NCBI GenBank assembly: GCA_013368315.1
Contig: JAACJM010000201.1
Coordinates: forward strand, 62,001-126,000
Length of the DNA: 64,000 nt
Source of the DNA: Tetrapyrgos nigripes
Taxonomy: Eukaryota; Basidiomycota; Agaricomycetes; Agaricales; Campanellaceae
Direction of reading: 5' to 3'
Under the pieces are notes generated by a model that had not been told where the DNA came from, did no database searches, and was given only the letters and a program-made list of their open reading frames with translations. Shown piece by piece: positions 22,983 through 33,631 of the stretch (positions within the stretch are counted from its first letter, which is position 1; every line of letters starts with the position of its first letter). The translations under genes and the position numbers were made by a program.

Positions 22983-25606
22983 CTACTTCATACCATCTAA
23001 CCCACTCACATCTTCAGGATTAAACCACTGCCCAAAGTCCCTCTCAAAGTTGATATCACTATCTGGACGACTGAACAAACCACTGTCGAATTCGTCCAAC
23101 CCAGTCGCCACATTGCTAAGGAAGTCGGCAGGGAAGATAGAGTTGGTGATATCGGCGGAAGAAGCTCCAGCTGAGTTTTGTGGAGCACCCACCATCGACA
23201 TCGACGGATTACCGAGCATGGAAGTCGAAGTATCCATCGGTTGACCTGGGTTTGGGGTTGGGCCTTGACTCTGTTGCCCTGGTTGCTGGTGAAGCGGCGG
23301 CGGAGGCTGAGCCGGATTGGTTACGGGGGTAGACGCAGCAGTACCAGTCGCAGTTGGTGTACGTCCAGCAGTGGGAGGATTGTGCGGTGAACCATCAGGT
23401 TTCCCATCCTTCATATCCTTATTCATTCTGGGTGAATGTGGAAGCATGCCCATGCCTGACTTCGCTCTGTTGGCGGCATTGGGGTCTAGCTGGGGTCCTC
23501 CTGCTCCTGGTCGCGAAAGACCGGCCTGTATACCTCCTCCAAATGACGGGTCTGAGTTGGGACCTGGCATCATTCCAGAAATATTATTCCGGTGAAAAGT
23601 AGCCAACGACTGTCGGTACTGTTGTTGTTGGTTCTGAAAAGTTGTCAGCGTGGCATATATGAAAACTTTGAGAAACGCACCTGGGGATTCATCATATTTC
23701 CTGGTCCCGACATCGGCGCTCCCATGGCAGGCGACATTGTATTACCCATTGGAGGAGGCATACCACTCATCGAAGGTTGATTCATACCATTATTGTTTTG
23801 CATTCCCATACCCATGCCCATGGGACCTTGCATCCCTCCTTGAGGCCCAAAGAGATTTTGAGGACCGCCAGGCATACCACTAGGTTTCATCATCCCGTTC
23901 GGCATAGGTTGGCCTGGCTGCGGTGGTAAACCTCCCGGTCCGCCTGGCAATCCTCCTTGTTGTTGCAAAGGGGGATAGCCCATCGATGCATCCATCGGCG
24001 AACGTCTGGGACGCTTCGAGTCTGGAGGTGAGGAACCTGCGCCTGGTTCAGGCTGGATCTGTGCTAGTCAGTGATCTTAGATTACCGAATGAACAGCGAT
24101 GTTACGTTACCTCTTCTCCCGAGGTGCTGTTGCGCTTTCCAGGTCTTCCAGTCGGTCCGGGTGCCGGAACTCCTCTTTGGTTTGGTGGGAGCATGACATT
24201 TGGAGAACCTGCTGCAAGGGTAGTCGCTGTGTGTCCCTTCCTCAAGCGAGCCCGATGGGCTGTCACTATCCGCACCTGTAAAAAATAGATCATAAATAAC
24301 TGTTTCAAGCGCCACGACAAGTAACACACCTTTTCCTCCTGACTCATCGAGTTCACATCCTTTGTTATATCAACAGCTACTTCCCGCTTAATTTGCTCGA
24401 GTACACCTTGAGGTATCCGTTGGACCTCCACGGAGATCATATCCGGGGTCATCCCTGGAGGCTGACGATTACCCATCGAAGGGCTATGTTGAGTTAATAA
24501 GTTACCCTGCCCAGGACTTCCAGAACGACTTGGCGGCCTTGCAAGCTGTTGGTATCCACTTGTTGGAGTCTGGTTTGGACCTGGCACAGTCTGTCCCGGT
24601 GCATTTGGTGGCAGCATACCACCCTGCGGTCCCATACGAGGCGAACGTGCGGGAAGTTGACCCATTGGATTTTGAGGATGTTGCTGATTCATCTGGGGAC
24701 CAGAAGACTGAGGCTGAGGTGGCTGTTGACCCTGTGCACCAGGATTTTGTGGAGAGTTGGGATTCATCGTAGGCGATTGGAAAGGTAAACCATTTGGTGG
24801 CCGTGGACCAGCTCCTGGAGGACCGGCACCGATCTGATTCCGAGGTTGTTGGTTTGCCAATGGACCTTGTTGTTGGAAGCTGGGAGGTTGGGAATTGGGA
24901 GGTTGACCTGGTGCTGGCATGCCGTTCATGGGAGGAACGCCACCCGCATTCGCACCCATACCGTTAGGCATGCCAGTCCCGTTCATGAATGGTCTTGGTC
25001 GTACGTGCATTCCGTTCAGTGGTGGTTGATTCAAAGGTGCTGGTGGAATAGGGGGAGGAGGACCAGTCAATTGTGACCCTGCAGACGAGGGCAACCGTGC
25101 CATACGGTTCGCATGTTGTTGGGCTTGGTGCTGGGCGAGTATAACCTTGGCTTAAGACAGCGATAAGCAACAAACGACATGACAACTCACCTGGGTGTAA
25201 ATCAACGCTTCTTCTGAACCACTCCCATTTGCCTTGGCAGTAAACAGGACCCAAAATACGCTCCACCACCTGAAAGGAACCCATTGTCAGTCTTTCGGCT
25301 AACAAGCCACTGCTTTGTGTGCGCACTCAAACAAGAGGCCCTGCCTCGCATCTATGGGAGGATGAGAATCTGGCGGGATGCCCGCCTCGGCTAAAAGTTC
25401 TCGAGCCGTTTTTTTGTACCCGCGTTTGTAGCAATAGTCGTAAATGTAGATGTTAAACCTAGAAGAAGTAGCGTGAGTGAGGAAGCGACAGAGCAGGAGA
25501 CACTAGTGACAACGAACATCCTGTCACCCTCCCAAGAAAGAGTACCGGAAGAGGAGTCGGCATCCGACGTGGAGGACGATGCCTGGGGCTGGGGAAGGGC
25601 AGACAT
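22983..25606 (-). CDS. LUFS/LisH-domain transcriptional regulator, Flo8/Som1-like
   Basis: Exons 25606-25518, 25458-25327, 25269-25191, 25145-24330, 24275-24111, 24058-23681 and 23633-22983 give 769 residues. Residues about 24-85 form the LUFS signature: LSWEGDRMFNIYIYDYCYK, then RGYKKTARELLAEAGIP, then PPIDARQGLLFEWWSVFW. Known of the family: a LisH-type dimerisation module in LEUNIG, SSBP and yeast Flo8, nuclear co-regulators of adhesion and filamentous development. The rest is disordered Pro/Gln/Gly/Met-rich sequence with an Arg/Lys-rich block (KRNSTSGEE, DSKRPRRSP) and an acidic aromatic C-terminus (FERDFGQWFNPEDVSG) likely to activate transcription. The 54-nt intron 24276-24329 is a multiple of three without a stop, so retention would add 18 residues. 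Family is sure; targets are unknown. Confidence 0.88.
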
Positions 25607-25957
25607 GGTCGTCTGGGATGAAGAGCCGAGAGGACCGTTACCGGGGATATGCGTGTGGGATTCTGACAGGCAAATTGAGTTCCGCGACGGCTAGTGGACG
25701 ACTACCGAGAAGGAGTATGTTTTGGGTCAAGCTCAACGTCGTCAACGATGGCGACGCAGCGAGCAAGAAAGATTGACAGAGAGGATAGAGAGGATGCTCG
25801 GATGATACCCAATGGGAAAACAAACAGTCAAAGTGTTGCCGACCAAATTTATGCATACACACCGCCCTGCCGTGACTTCAATCAATTATTAAGTACTGAC
25901 TACTGATGTGTTATCCTAATTAGCTACAGGTATTCCTATTCTACTGCCCCAGAGACG
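25607..25957. other. Short intergenic spacer
   Basis: 351 bp between the stop of the START gene and the start of the Flo8-like gene, both on the minus strand; it must contain the START terminator and the Flo8-like core promoter. No clear TATA box seen. Confidence 0.5.
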
Positions 25958-28900
25958 CTAATGTCGCCGCACAACCGCTATCTGGAAATCCCAACCCCCA
26001 GCAATGTACTTGAGCTCAAACAACCGTCGGATTTCTCGCCATCCACTCTCCACCTCCTCCACTTCCCGCAGGTCAGTCACCACATAGATGAAATCAGCAG
26101 GCGACAGCAGGGAACGCAGCAGGGACCCAATGAGGAACGCAATCAGCGCGACAATGATAATCCTCGATGTAGGATGCAGACCCGTGCTTGCATACTCGCT
26201 GCGCGTTCTTGTCATGTCCATCGTGGCATCAGAAGTTTCACTTAATTTCCCTGACAGAGTATGCGTAGATGACGTATAGGACACAAGAGGTCTCGCCACT
26301 CCAGATAGGGTCCCATTCGTCGAGAACCTTGTCAGAGCGTTGGGGTAAGCCTGTAAAAAGTTGAAAAGGCCACGTCCTGAACTGGTAGTCGCAGTCGTAC
26401 TAGCAACTACTGGCATTTCAGTGGTGTGAACCTTTGGTGCATGTCACGTCAGAAACACGACATCTGAAAATTTGTTCATAACACCACTCACCGACCGAGG
26501 AGCTTCTTCATTTTCGGAGCTAGAACCACTACCCTCCGTAATCTGTGGGTCTAGTGCATCTTCTACAGAACTATGGACGGCTGTGGGATCAAGCAAACGA
26601 TCAGCGACACCAAAAGGTCGCTTTAGTTCTTCTGGCAACGGTTCCGATTCATTGGTCGCTCTATGTTATGAACCATTAGTACCATCCCGGAACAAACCTA
26701 TGAGAAAACCTACCTCGAAAGGATACACATCTTCGACACTCTATCATCCAGTAGCTCCTCTCGGCCCAGCGTAGTCAATGACTCCTTCTCATTCAATACA
26801 GGCACTTCCCACCCTCCTTTCTGCGCATTCCAAGTCTCCCCGTCTTTAACGCCCACTTCCTCTCCTCTACCGTCAACCACGATCACTTTCCCCTTGCCCA
26901 CGCTTCCGGGACGGACCTCCACTTGTATCATGATTCCATCTTCTTCCAGCTCTGATAACCAAGCAGGCTTTGGGGGTGGATGCTGTACCTCTCCCGTCAA
27001 CGGATCCTTCACAGTCGAAATCTGATATTGAGCTGTTGGTAAAGTCAACTTCAGTAAATGTCTCGTAGGACTCTCAGAGGATAGCCCAGAGGAATGTAAT
27101 GGTGAAATCGGCATAGTGTAGATGTGATAATCCAACGGGATGACCTGCTTGTCGTCACTCTCGTTGGAGAACAACGAATCTAGCTTGAACACTCGATTAC
27201 TCGATACGACGACTCTTTCCAACTTTGTCCTGGCCTTGAGAGTGACAACGTATCCTTTGGGATACAACTTCGAGTCCACGACGATTTCACCAACCAAAAG
27301 ATCCGTGTTATGCTTCACTTCCCCTTTAACGGTAAACGCAGACGACCCGGAACGACCACGAAAATTCGAAGTATTGGAGCCGGAACGTTCTCTTTGATGA
27401 GAAGACACAGCCATGGGCATCGTTGATGGTGACGAAGGCGACGATTTAGGGATGATGTTCACAGACGGTGAAAGGCTAGAGGAAGAAGAAGAGGGAGGTA
27501 GACCCGAAATACCAGTTGAAGAAGAAGCGGAAGTATCTTCCAAATTCGGCAACCCAGAACTCTGCGAGGGAACCTCTTCGACAGCGTTGAGAACTGCTCT
27601 GCTAGCCTTGGGCGTCAACTGTTCAGGTCTAGCGGGCGACCTTGGCGTAGTGGGACGTCCAGGGTGGGGTTCCAACAAATACTTGACGTGGATGATACTG
27701 CTGTAAACCTTTGCATCCCCATCATACTTTGTCTGTACCAATGTCCTCGTCTCGTCCCTCTTCCTAAGCCTCCAATTGATATTCAATAACATCTCTTCAT
27801 CCGTCTTCTCAGTCACGATGAAGCCAGGAGCAGGCAGCCTAGTAATGGGAAGAGGCTGACTGAGACCTTTTTCTTTGATAAAGGTCTCAACAGCAAGTAT
27901 CGAGCGCGGAATTTGGGCATTAATCAAGGAATTAACAGCTGCAGGAATTGAGCCTGCATAATCCACAGACACAATTCTCGTGCACCTTGTGGACGGTACA
28001 GCGTAGTTCTCCCTCGTATATGGATCCAAAGTTTCCAAAACCCACGCATCGACGAACACACGGCCTATTGGGAGAACATAAGGGTTATACTTGGCTTGAG
28101 CAAAAGAGTTGACTGAGTCTGCATGGAAGGAAGCCGTAACAAAAAAGATCGCATTGGGCGAGCTCTGATGACCACCAGGACTATGACCAGCCCCATCATG
28201 CCCATCGGAAGTCCCATTCCCCGATAACGACGGTCGTCCATGTGCACGAGCTATTACACTAGCCAAGTAAAACCCTCGATCTCGAAACGGAAAACTCGCT
28301 CTCGAGACAAGAAACCATGTTTTCGCCTCTGCCCCAAACGACTCAAGTTCCGTCAACCCATCAAATCGTTCATCCCAGACCTTTCTACAAGTCGGGTCTG
28401 TAACGGCACTGAGCAACTCCTCGGCAGACACGCCTTCAATGACCTTTTCCCCCTTGTGAACCGGTATAACTGGCGAAACCTCGGAGACAAGTTTCCTCTT
28501 TATCGTCATCCCCTTGTCACTGACCACCGTCCATCCAGCAATTGTACCATTGACATAATGTTCCTGAGTCCAAGCTAACGCATCCAAAGCATATCGCATA
28601 GGCAACTTGGCCGCTGAGATCGGATCCTCTTCCATAGTCCTACTCGGCGAGATGGCGGCCAAAGTCGATTGAGTGGTCGATGCAGCCTGGTTGACAGCGT
28701 ACGTAAAGAAATTCGCAAAGGGACCAGACGACGATATTGATATTCTTGGATTAGAACTCGCCAGGGCAGTTGATGACGGTGAATTGCCGGGAGTTCGGTC
28801 ACTGCCACTGCCTGTACCATCGGTGTCATCGGCCCATTCTGCTCGTCGTCTTCGGATGACGCCCATCACTGGAGGTTGGTCGAGAGGTATTCGAGGAGGT

Positions 28901-31659
28901 TTGACTCGTTTTTGTCTTGCTAGTGATTTGATCTCGTGCTCTGCAAGTTCCTCCGTATCGACAGATGCTTTGGCTCCATTGACCATGACCACACCCTTCT
29001 CCCTTCCTGGCCCTCGTCGGATGATAACCTGTAGCCTTTCGTCGTCCACAAATACAGCGTCATGCGTTATTGATAACCAGAGCCCTCCACCTTCACCAGA
29101 CAGCTTGTGTCGCCGCAGGCACGAAATAGTTTGTGGTGGTGGGTCAACGACGATGTCTAGTGACTGAGCCCAGGTATCCACATCGCAACGTATTTCGCAT
29201 TCCATGACCGGAAGTGCAGGTGAGTTAGAGTCGGCGTCTTCTGGTGTACCGCTGATAGGTGTCAATAGCCTACGAGTTGCAGACGGCTCATACTCCATCC
29301 TAAAATTGAGTCGTTCATGGTCATAACGAATCTCGTTGGCTTTTGCTCCAGCTAGTCGCGTCACGACCGGAGGTCCACCAAACTTGATTGCGAATTCTCC
29401 TATACCAGCCAAGGCATTAATCATCTGCGTAGGAATTGACCCCTTGTTCGCCCAACCCTTGGGATCAGATTGCTCGAGTAATGTAAGAAGAGTGGTATTC
29501 GGTGATAAAGACTCGATAGCCCAACCCTGCAAGTCGATTTGCGTCCGAATGGTATTGGGATCTGCGGGAGGTACGTTTGGAAAGAGATGCGGATCATCAG
29601 CGGAAAATGAGAAGACGTGGAACGTGGTTGGGGATTTGTACACGGTTTTGAGAACGACAGAATCTCGGCCGCTGTCATTAAGAGGATTAGAATAGAGTCT
29701 GGATGCGCTCGCTCGATTACTTACTTGACTGGCCATGCAGGTTTAGTCTTTAGATGCCACAACTCGGTCAGTTCATTCACGTCTTCCAAAAGGATTGCAT
29801 CTTCGTGTTGTTTATCCCAATAGTTTCTAGCACCGGGAGAGACAACTGCGGCGTAAAGATCCCAAAGACCAACGCCCACAAAGGTTGCCTCTGCCCTGTA
29901 AACCACTAGAGTAGGGTCTATAGAATCCAGCTGAGTGATAGTAACACCTCGAGCTTCCGTAGCTATATAAAAAAGGTGAACCCGTCAGCATGTAGACCGA
30001 AATCAAGAGACAACATGCTCTTACTCCTTTTCCATTTCGCCTCAGGCTCCTGTAATAGCGACGAAAAATAGATATAATTTCTCTTCACCCTCGACAAAAT
30101 TGTCTTCTCCGCTGCTTGACTCCTCTCGTTGGATATTCGAATACTCGGGACCGGTGTCGAAGATGAAGACGCTACACTACTAGCAACCGAAGACATCGTC
30201 TGAAAACTGACATCCGCAGTGCTCATAATATCCGGTAAAACTTGCGACATCCTATACAACATTGGGTCCCGTTCTTCGTGGTCTTTAATCGTTTGAGGGA
30301 CACCATTCAACCTCAAACCACTTGAAGGACCAGAGATTTCGATAATAACCTTCACTTTGAGTATTGAATGATCGTTAATGAGGGGAGCGTGTGCAAGCCG
30401 GAGGACAATTTGATCGAGGGGCGGAGGTGCAGATGGTGTAAGGGTTGATGGAAAGGAACTACTGCGTAGGGAATGGGCAGTCCAAGGTAGCTTCTCTATC
30501 TCCTCTGACGAAGCTTTCGTCGAAACCTGGACATCCCATCCTTCTGCTCCCGGAAGAACAAACTCCACTGCACGCGTCAGCCGTTTATGTTCTCGTATAT
30601 CATTTAAATCCTCTGAAGGGTGATGTTCGTCCTCCGGAATAATGGCATAGTCAACCGTCAATGCCTCTCGATCAATTTGGAACCGAACGCGCTCAATGGT
30701 GACCCCGTTCCCGAAACCCACGAGTTTGGGTACACGTGTGGTACGCTTCATGGTGGTCTTGACGAGTCCCACAACCATTGTGGAAAGCTGCTGGACCATA
30801 CCCGAGGAAGATCCGATATTCCAAACGGCGCGAAGATCATGCTGCCAGAAGCATGTGATACGGATTCGCCCACCTAATGAGGATCTTCGTTTGGGAGAGG
30901 GTTCCCCAGAATTTGGCGGGGAGGGTGGAGGCTTCAAATGTTGGATACACCACGCGAATACTTAGCAAGGATTAGTACAAAATCATGGTTTAGAGTAAAT
31001 CTAACGCACATGAAACGTTTGACCTGACGTAAGGAGGTGAAGGTCGCAGGTATGCTGGTTCATCCGCAGACCTAGGTAGAGATGTAGATAGGTCTATGAC
31101 AGTAGTTGCATCGTGAGTTGTTCGCGAGATAGTGACAGTATCCCTGGGGCTAAGAATTGCAACAAAGTCAGTATCAGACCGAAAGTAAGATTATCATAAC
31201 GTACTTGGCAGGCCATCCCAGCGTAAAGTTCGTCTTGGATATCCTTACATCATGCCCAAGGGTCTCCACCAAATGTGCTTCACTGACAGCTGGATCCCAT
31301 TCCTGCCTGAGCTCCGGTGTTGACAAGACAGCCCTCCAAGGTTCCAGAGAAATAATGTCCTCTCCAGCCGGAATTTCGAGGATGAGACGATATATGTCAT
31401 TGCCAGATTTGCCAGTATTGCGATGAACAACCACGTCGGATACTTCTGGCAGAGAAGATAACCGCGCCTTGCCCTTCTTGCTAATTGTGTTCTCGGCGGA
31501 TTGCAGTCGTCTCCATTCGGTGGGAGGTGAAGAAATGAGCTGGCGAAATCGGTTCTCAGCGTCGTTTAAAGCGTCGTTCCATGCCTGTCGTAACCTGCAA
31601 TACGATTACTGGTTGAAGAAAGTTGACAGATTTAGAGAATACCTTGATCCATCTGACAT
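25958..31659 (-). CDS. Triple START-domain lipid-transfer protein with C-terminal membrane anchor
   Basis: Exons 31659-31643, 31594-31205, 31149-31010, 30960-30025, 29962-29725, 29671-26714, 26660-26492 and 26431-25958 join in phase to 1773 residues; introns are 48-62 nt. Three START-like segments can be read: about 30-280 (EPWRAVLSTPELRQEWDPAV; ITCFWQHDLRAVW), about 495-700 (GLWDLYAAVVSPGARNYWDK; WHLKTKPAWPVNGRDSV) and about 925-1190 (LLSAVTDPTCRKVWDERFDG; SFPFRDRGFYLASVIARAH; STRCTRIVSVDYAGSIPAAV). Between and after them are Ser-rich linkers; residues about 1706-1730 form one helix (IIIVALIAFLIGSLL) near the C-terminus. Known of the family: START folds bind sterols or phospholipids. Inference: a tethered lipid carrier at a membrane contact site. 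The first coding exon is only 17 nt, so the exact start is the weakest point. Confidence 0.87.
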
Positions 31660-32105
31660 TACTGTTGATAGAAGAAAAACAAGCGAGTAGCTTGTTAGCG
31701 AATAGTGGGACTACAATGGTCCTATTACTTACGACTTGCCTTTTTCGGGATTATTGAATCCTGAAGCACTCAAATTTCGATAAGTCAGACTTTTTTCCCA
31801 GCATCGTATAGTAAGACGAAATATCCATGCAGCACTATATCTAACAGGAGTACATGAAGAACCATAGCTACCAGACTATTCAAAAACAAACCCATAATAG
31901 ATCGGTAAGGCGAGGACGTATACAAGAGATATTGGAGATAACAACGCAGGCCTCTTTCAATTCTTCTTCGTTTCCACACCTCGCTCCAGAAAGTGACACA
32001 ACCTGCATTTGAGATCCATGTTGTAGAATACCAGGATGATGACCACGGCGCATGTTTGGGAACGAGGGAAAAGCCGTCAGAGAAAGTCCCCTCTGGCTGC
32101 CAGCG
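31660..32105. other. Intergenic spacer
   Basis: 446 bp between the stop of the dioxygenase gene and the START gene start, both on the minus strand. Minus-strand frames here (31785-31979, 31880-32173) have no support. Confidence 0.45.
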
Positions 32106-33631
32106 TCAGTTGCCGTACTTTCCATTGCCGTTGGTGAAGTTGTGTCCAACTTTGGCTTTGAGGAATTCGCCATAAACTACAGGCTCGCGCATCTTGAGCT
32201 CATCCTTGTTGTGGGCTTCTTTCTTCTCGGACTTAATGATGCGCAAAGCAGCGGGGAGAGGCGCGATTTTCGCATCGAAATTTGGTTCAAAGAAGAACGG
32301 GATGGAAACGCTAGGGTAGTTACGTCTATGAGAGAGTCGAAGACGACGAGAGTAATAAGACATACCGATAGTTATTTCCCCTGTGGACGACACGGTGAAG
32401 AGTTGATTTGTAGAGACCATTGGACCAAATCTCCCACACTGCTCAAAGGTAAGCGTAGCAAAGCTTCAGAGCCCTGAATACTCACTTTCACCAATATTAC
32501 AGACAACGCAGCCAGGAATAGGATCAGCAGTTATCCAAATACCCTTTTCGTTCCCTTGTTCGGCAGGCAAGCCTGTAAGGTCGGCAGCTGCACCTGCCCT
32601 TGACTTAGGAACGAAAACTTGAAGGGCATTAGGAGTTGGATCCGCGTAGAGAAAACTAGAGCGAGTTCAGAGGTAAAAACGAGTGGCTTCATTGTTTTGC
32701 GTACGTCAGACATCCATAATCCCTGGAGAGTGAGATAAGTACACATCATTCTCAAGTCGAAGAGACAAGATGATTATTACTTGTGCGCACCACAGGAGAA
32801 ACCTGCATGGTCATTGGGGAGAGGTGGATAACCTGAGGAAGGAACATAGGAGAAGACCAGGGAAGAGAAAGCAAAGTGTATTGACCTATGACGCGCATGA
32901 CCCAAAACGAGTTATCGACCTGACCACTCAGAGCCTTCCATTCGTCTTGGGACATTCCGAGACCGATGGCCATCCTAGCGATAGCGGGACGTGAGTGAGA
33001 TGTCTAGATGCTACCGAAGAAGAACGCACGCTTCCATGACAATCATACCAAGCATCTGCATCTTGCCAGTCCAAGCCTCGTACTTTTTCCTGAAACCTGG
33101 TACCGTCGGCCACTGGTTTGACCCCCAGAGAGGTTTGGACTTGTCTGGGTTCTTCACTGGGCGATAGAAATCAATGCCTTCGTGGTTATCAGCCAGTCCA
33201 TTGGTAACATTTTCGCGTAGTCTTTGGTATCCTTTTTGATGTGTGTCAGCAAAGGGAAAGGATCGAGCAGAATTTGTGGTGGGAAATGGCCAAAAACCCA
33301 GAACTGGTTTCAAACACATACCTCGCGCATAGTCTTCGTTCTTGAGTCCAAGTTTGTCCTTCTCTTCCTGAGGGAGCGAGAAAAAGGCTCTGCCAAGCTT
33401 CGCGAGTTCGTCCGGCTCACGCGGGTCGGCGAAGGCGGAGATATCTAGGTAAAAGAACCCAAAATCCCTGCAGGCGCGATGCAGGGCACTCGAAGTGGCT
33501 GCCCGCCGCTCCCGGATGTCGTCCCGAGATGTTTCGTCCAGGAGATAAGGTGTGATGCTGATGATGGGCAATCCAGCGACTTTGCCGCTGGCATTTCTCG
33601 GCGGGGGGCTTTCAGATCCTTGCTTAACCAT
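32106..33631 (-). CDS. 2-oxoglutarate/Fe(II)-dependent dioxygenase, isopenicillin N synthase-like
   Basis: Eight exons: 33631-33322, 33231-33030, 32974-32886, 32832-32781, 32722-32705, 32655-32486, 32438-32366, 32310-32106; 372 residues. N-terminal DIOX_N part (LPIISITPYL; ACRDFGFFYLDIS; FFSLPQEEKDKLGL; ARGYQRLRENVTNG). The double-stranded beta-helix carries HxD as H217 and D219 (GAHKDYGCLT), distal H295 (NGLYKSTLHRV) and the co-substrate motif RVS at 305-307. The start MVKQGSESPP was preferred; an upstream in-frame stretch exists. Two oddities: exon 5 is 18 nt and carries the Asp ligand, and the 90-nt intron 33232-33321 is in frame without a stop. Soluble oxidase; substrate unknown; no biosynthetic cluster is visible around it. 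Confidence 0.92.

Noticed and set aside
29683..29736. Apparent ATG start (MASQVSNRAS) of the large START frame
   Set aside because: It lies across a 53-nt intron (GTAAGT...GACAG); splicing joins the frame to upstream START exons.
32975..33014. Alternative donor GTAGCA giving a 40-nt intron in the dioxygenase gene
   Set aside because: Too short for this gene set; donor GTGCGT at 33029 gives a 55-nt intron and the family-typical MEAMAIGLGM.
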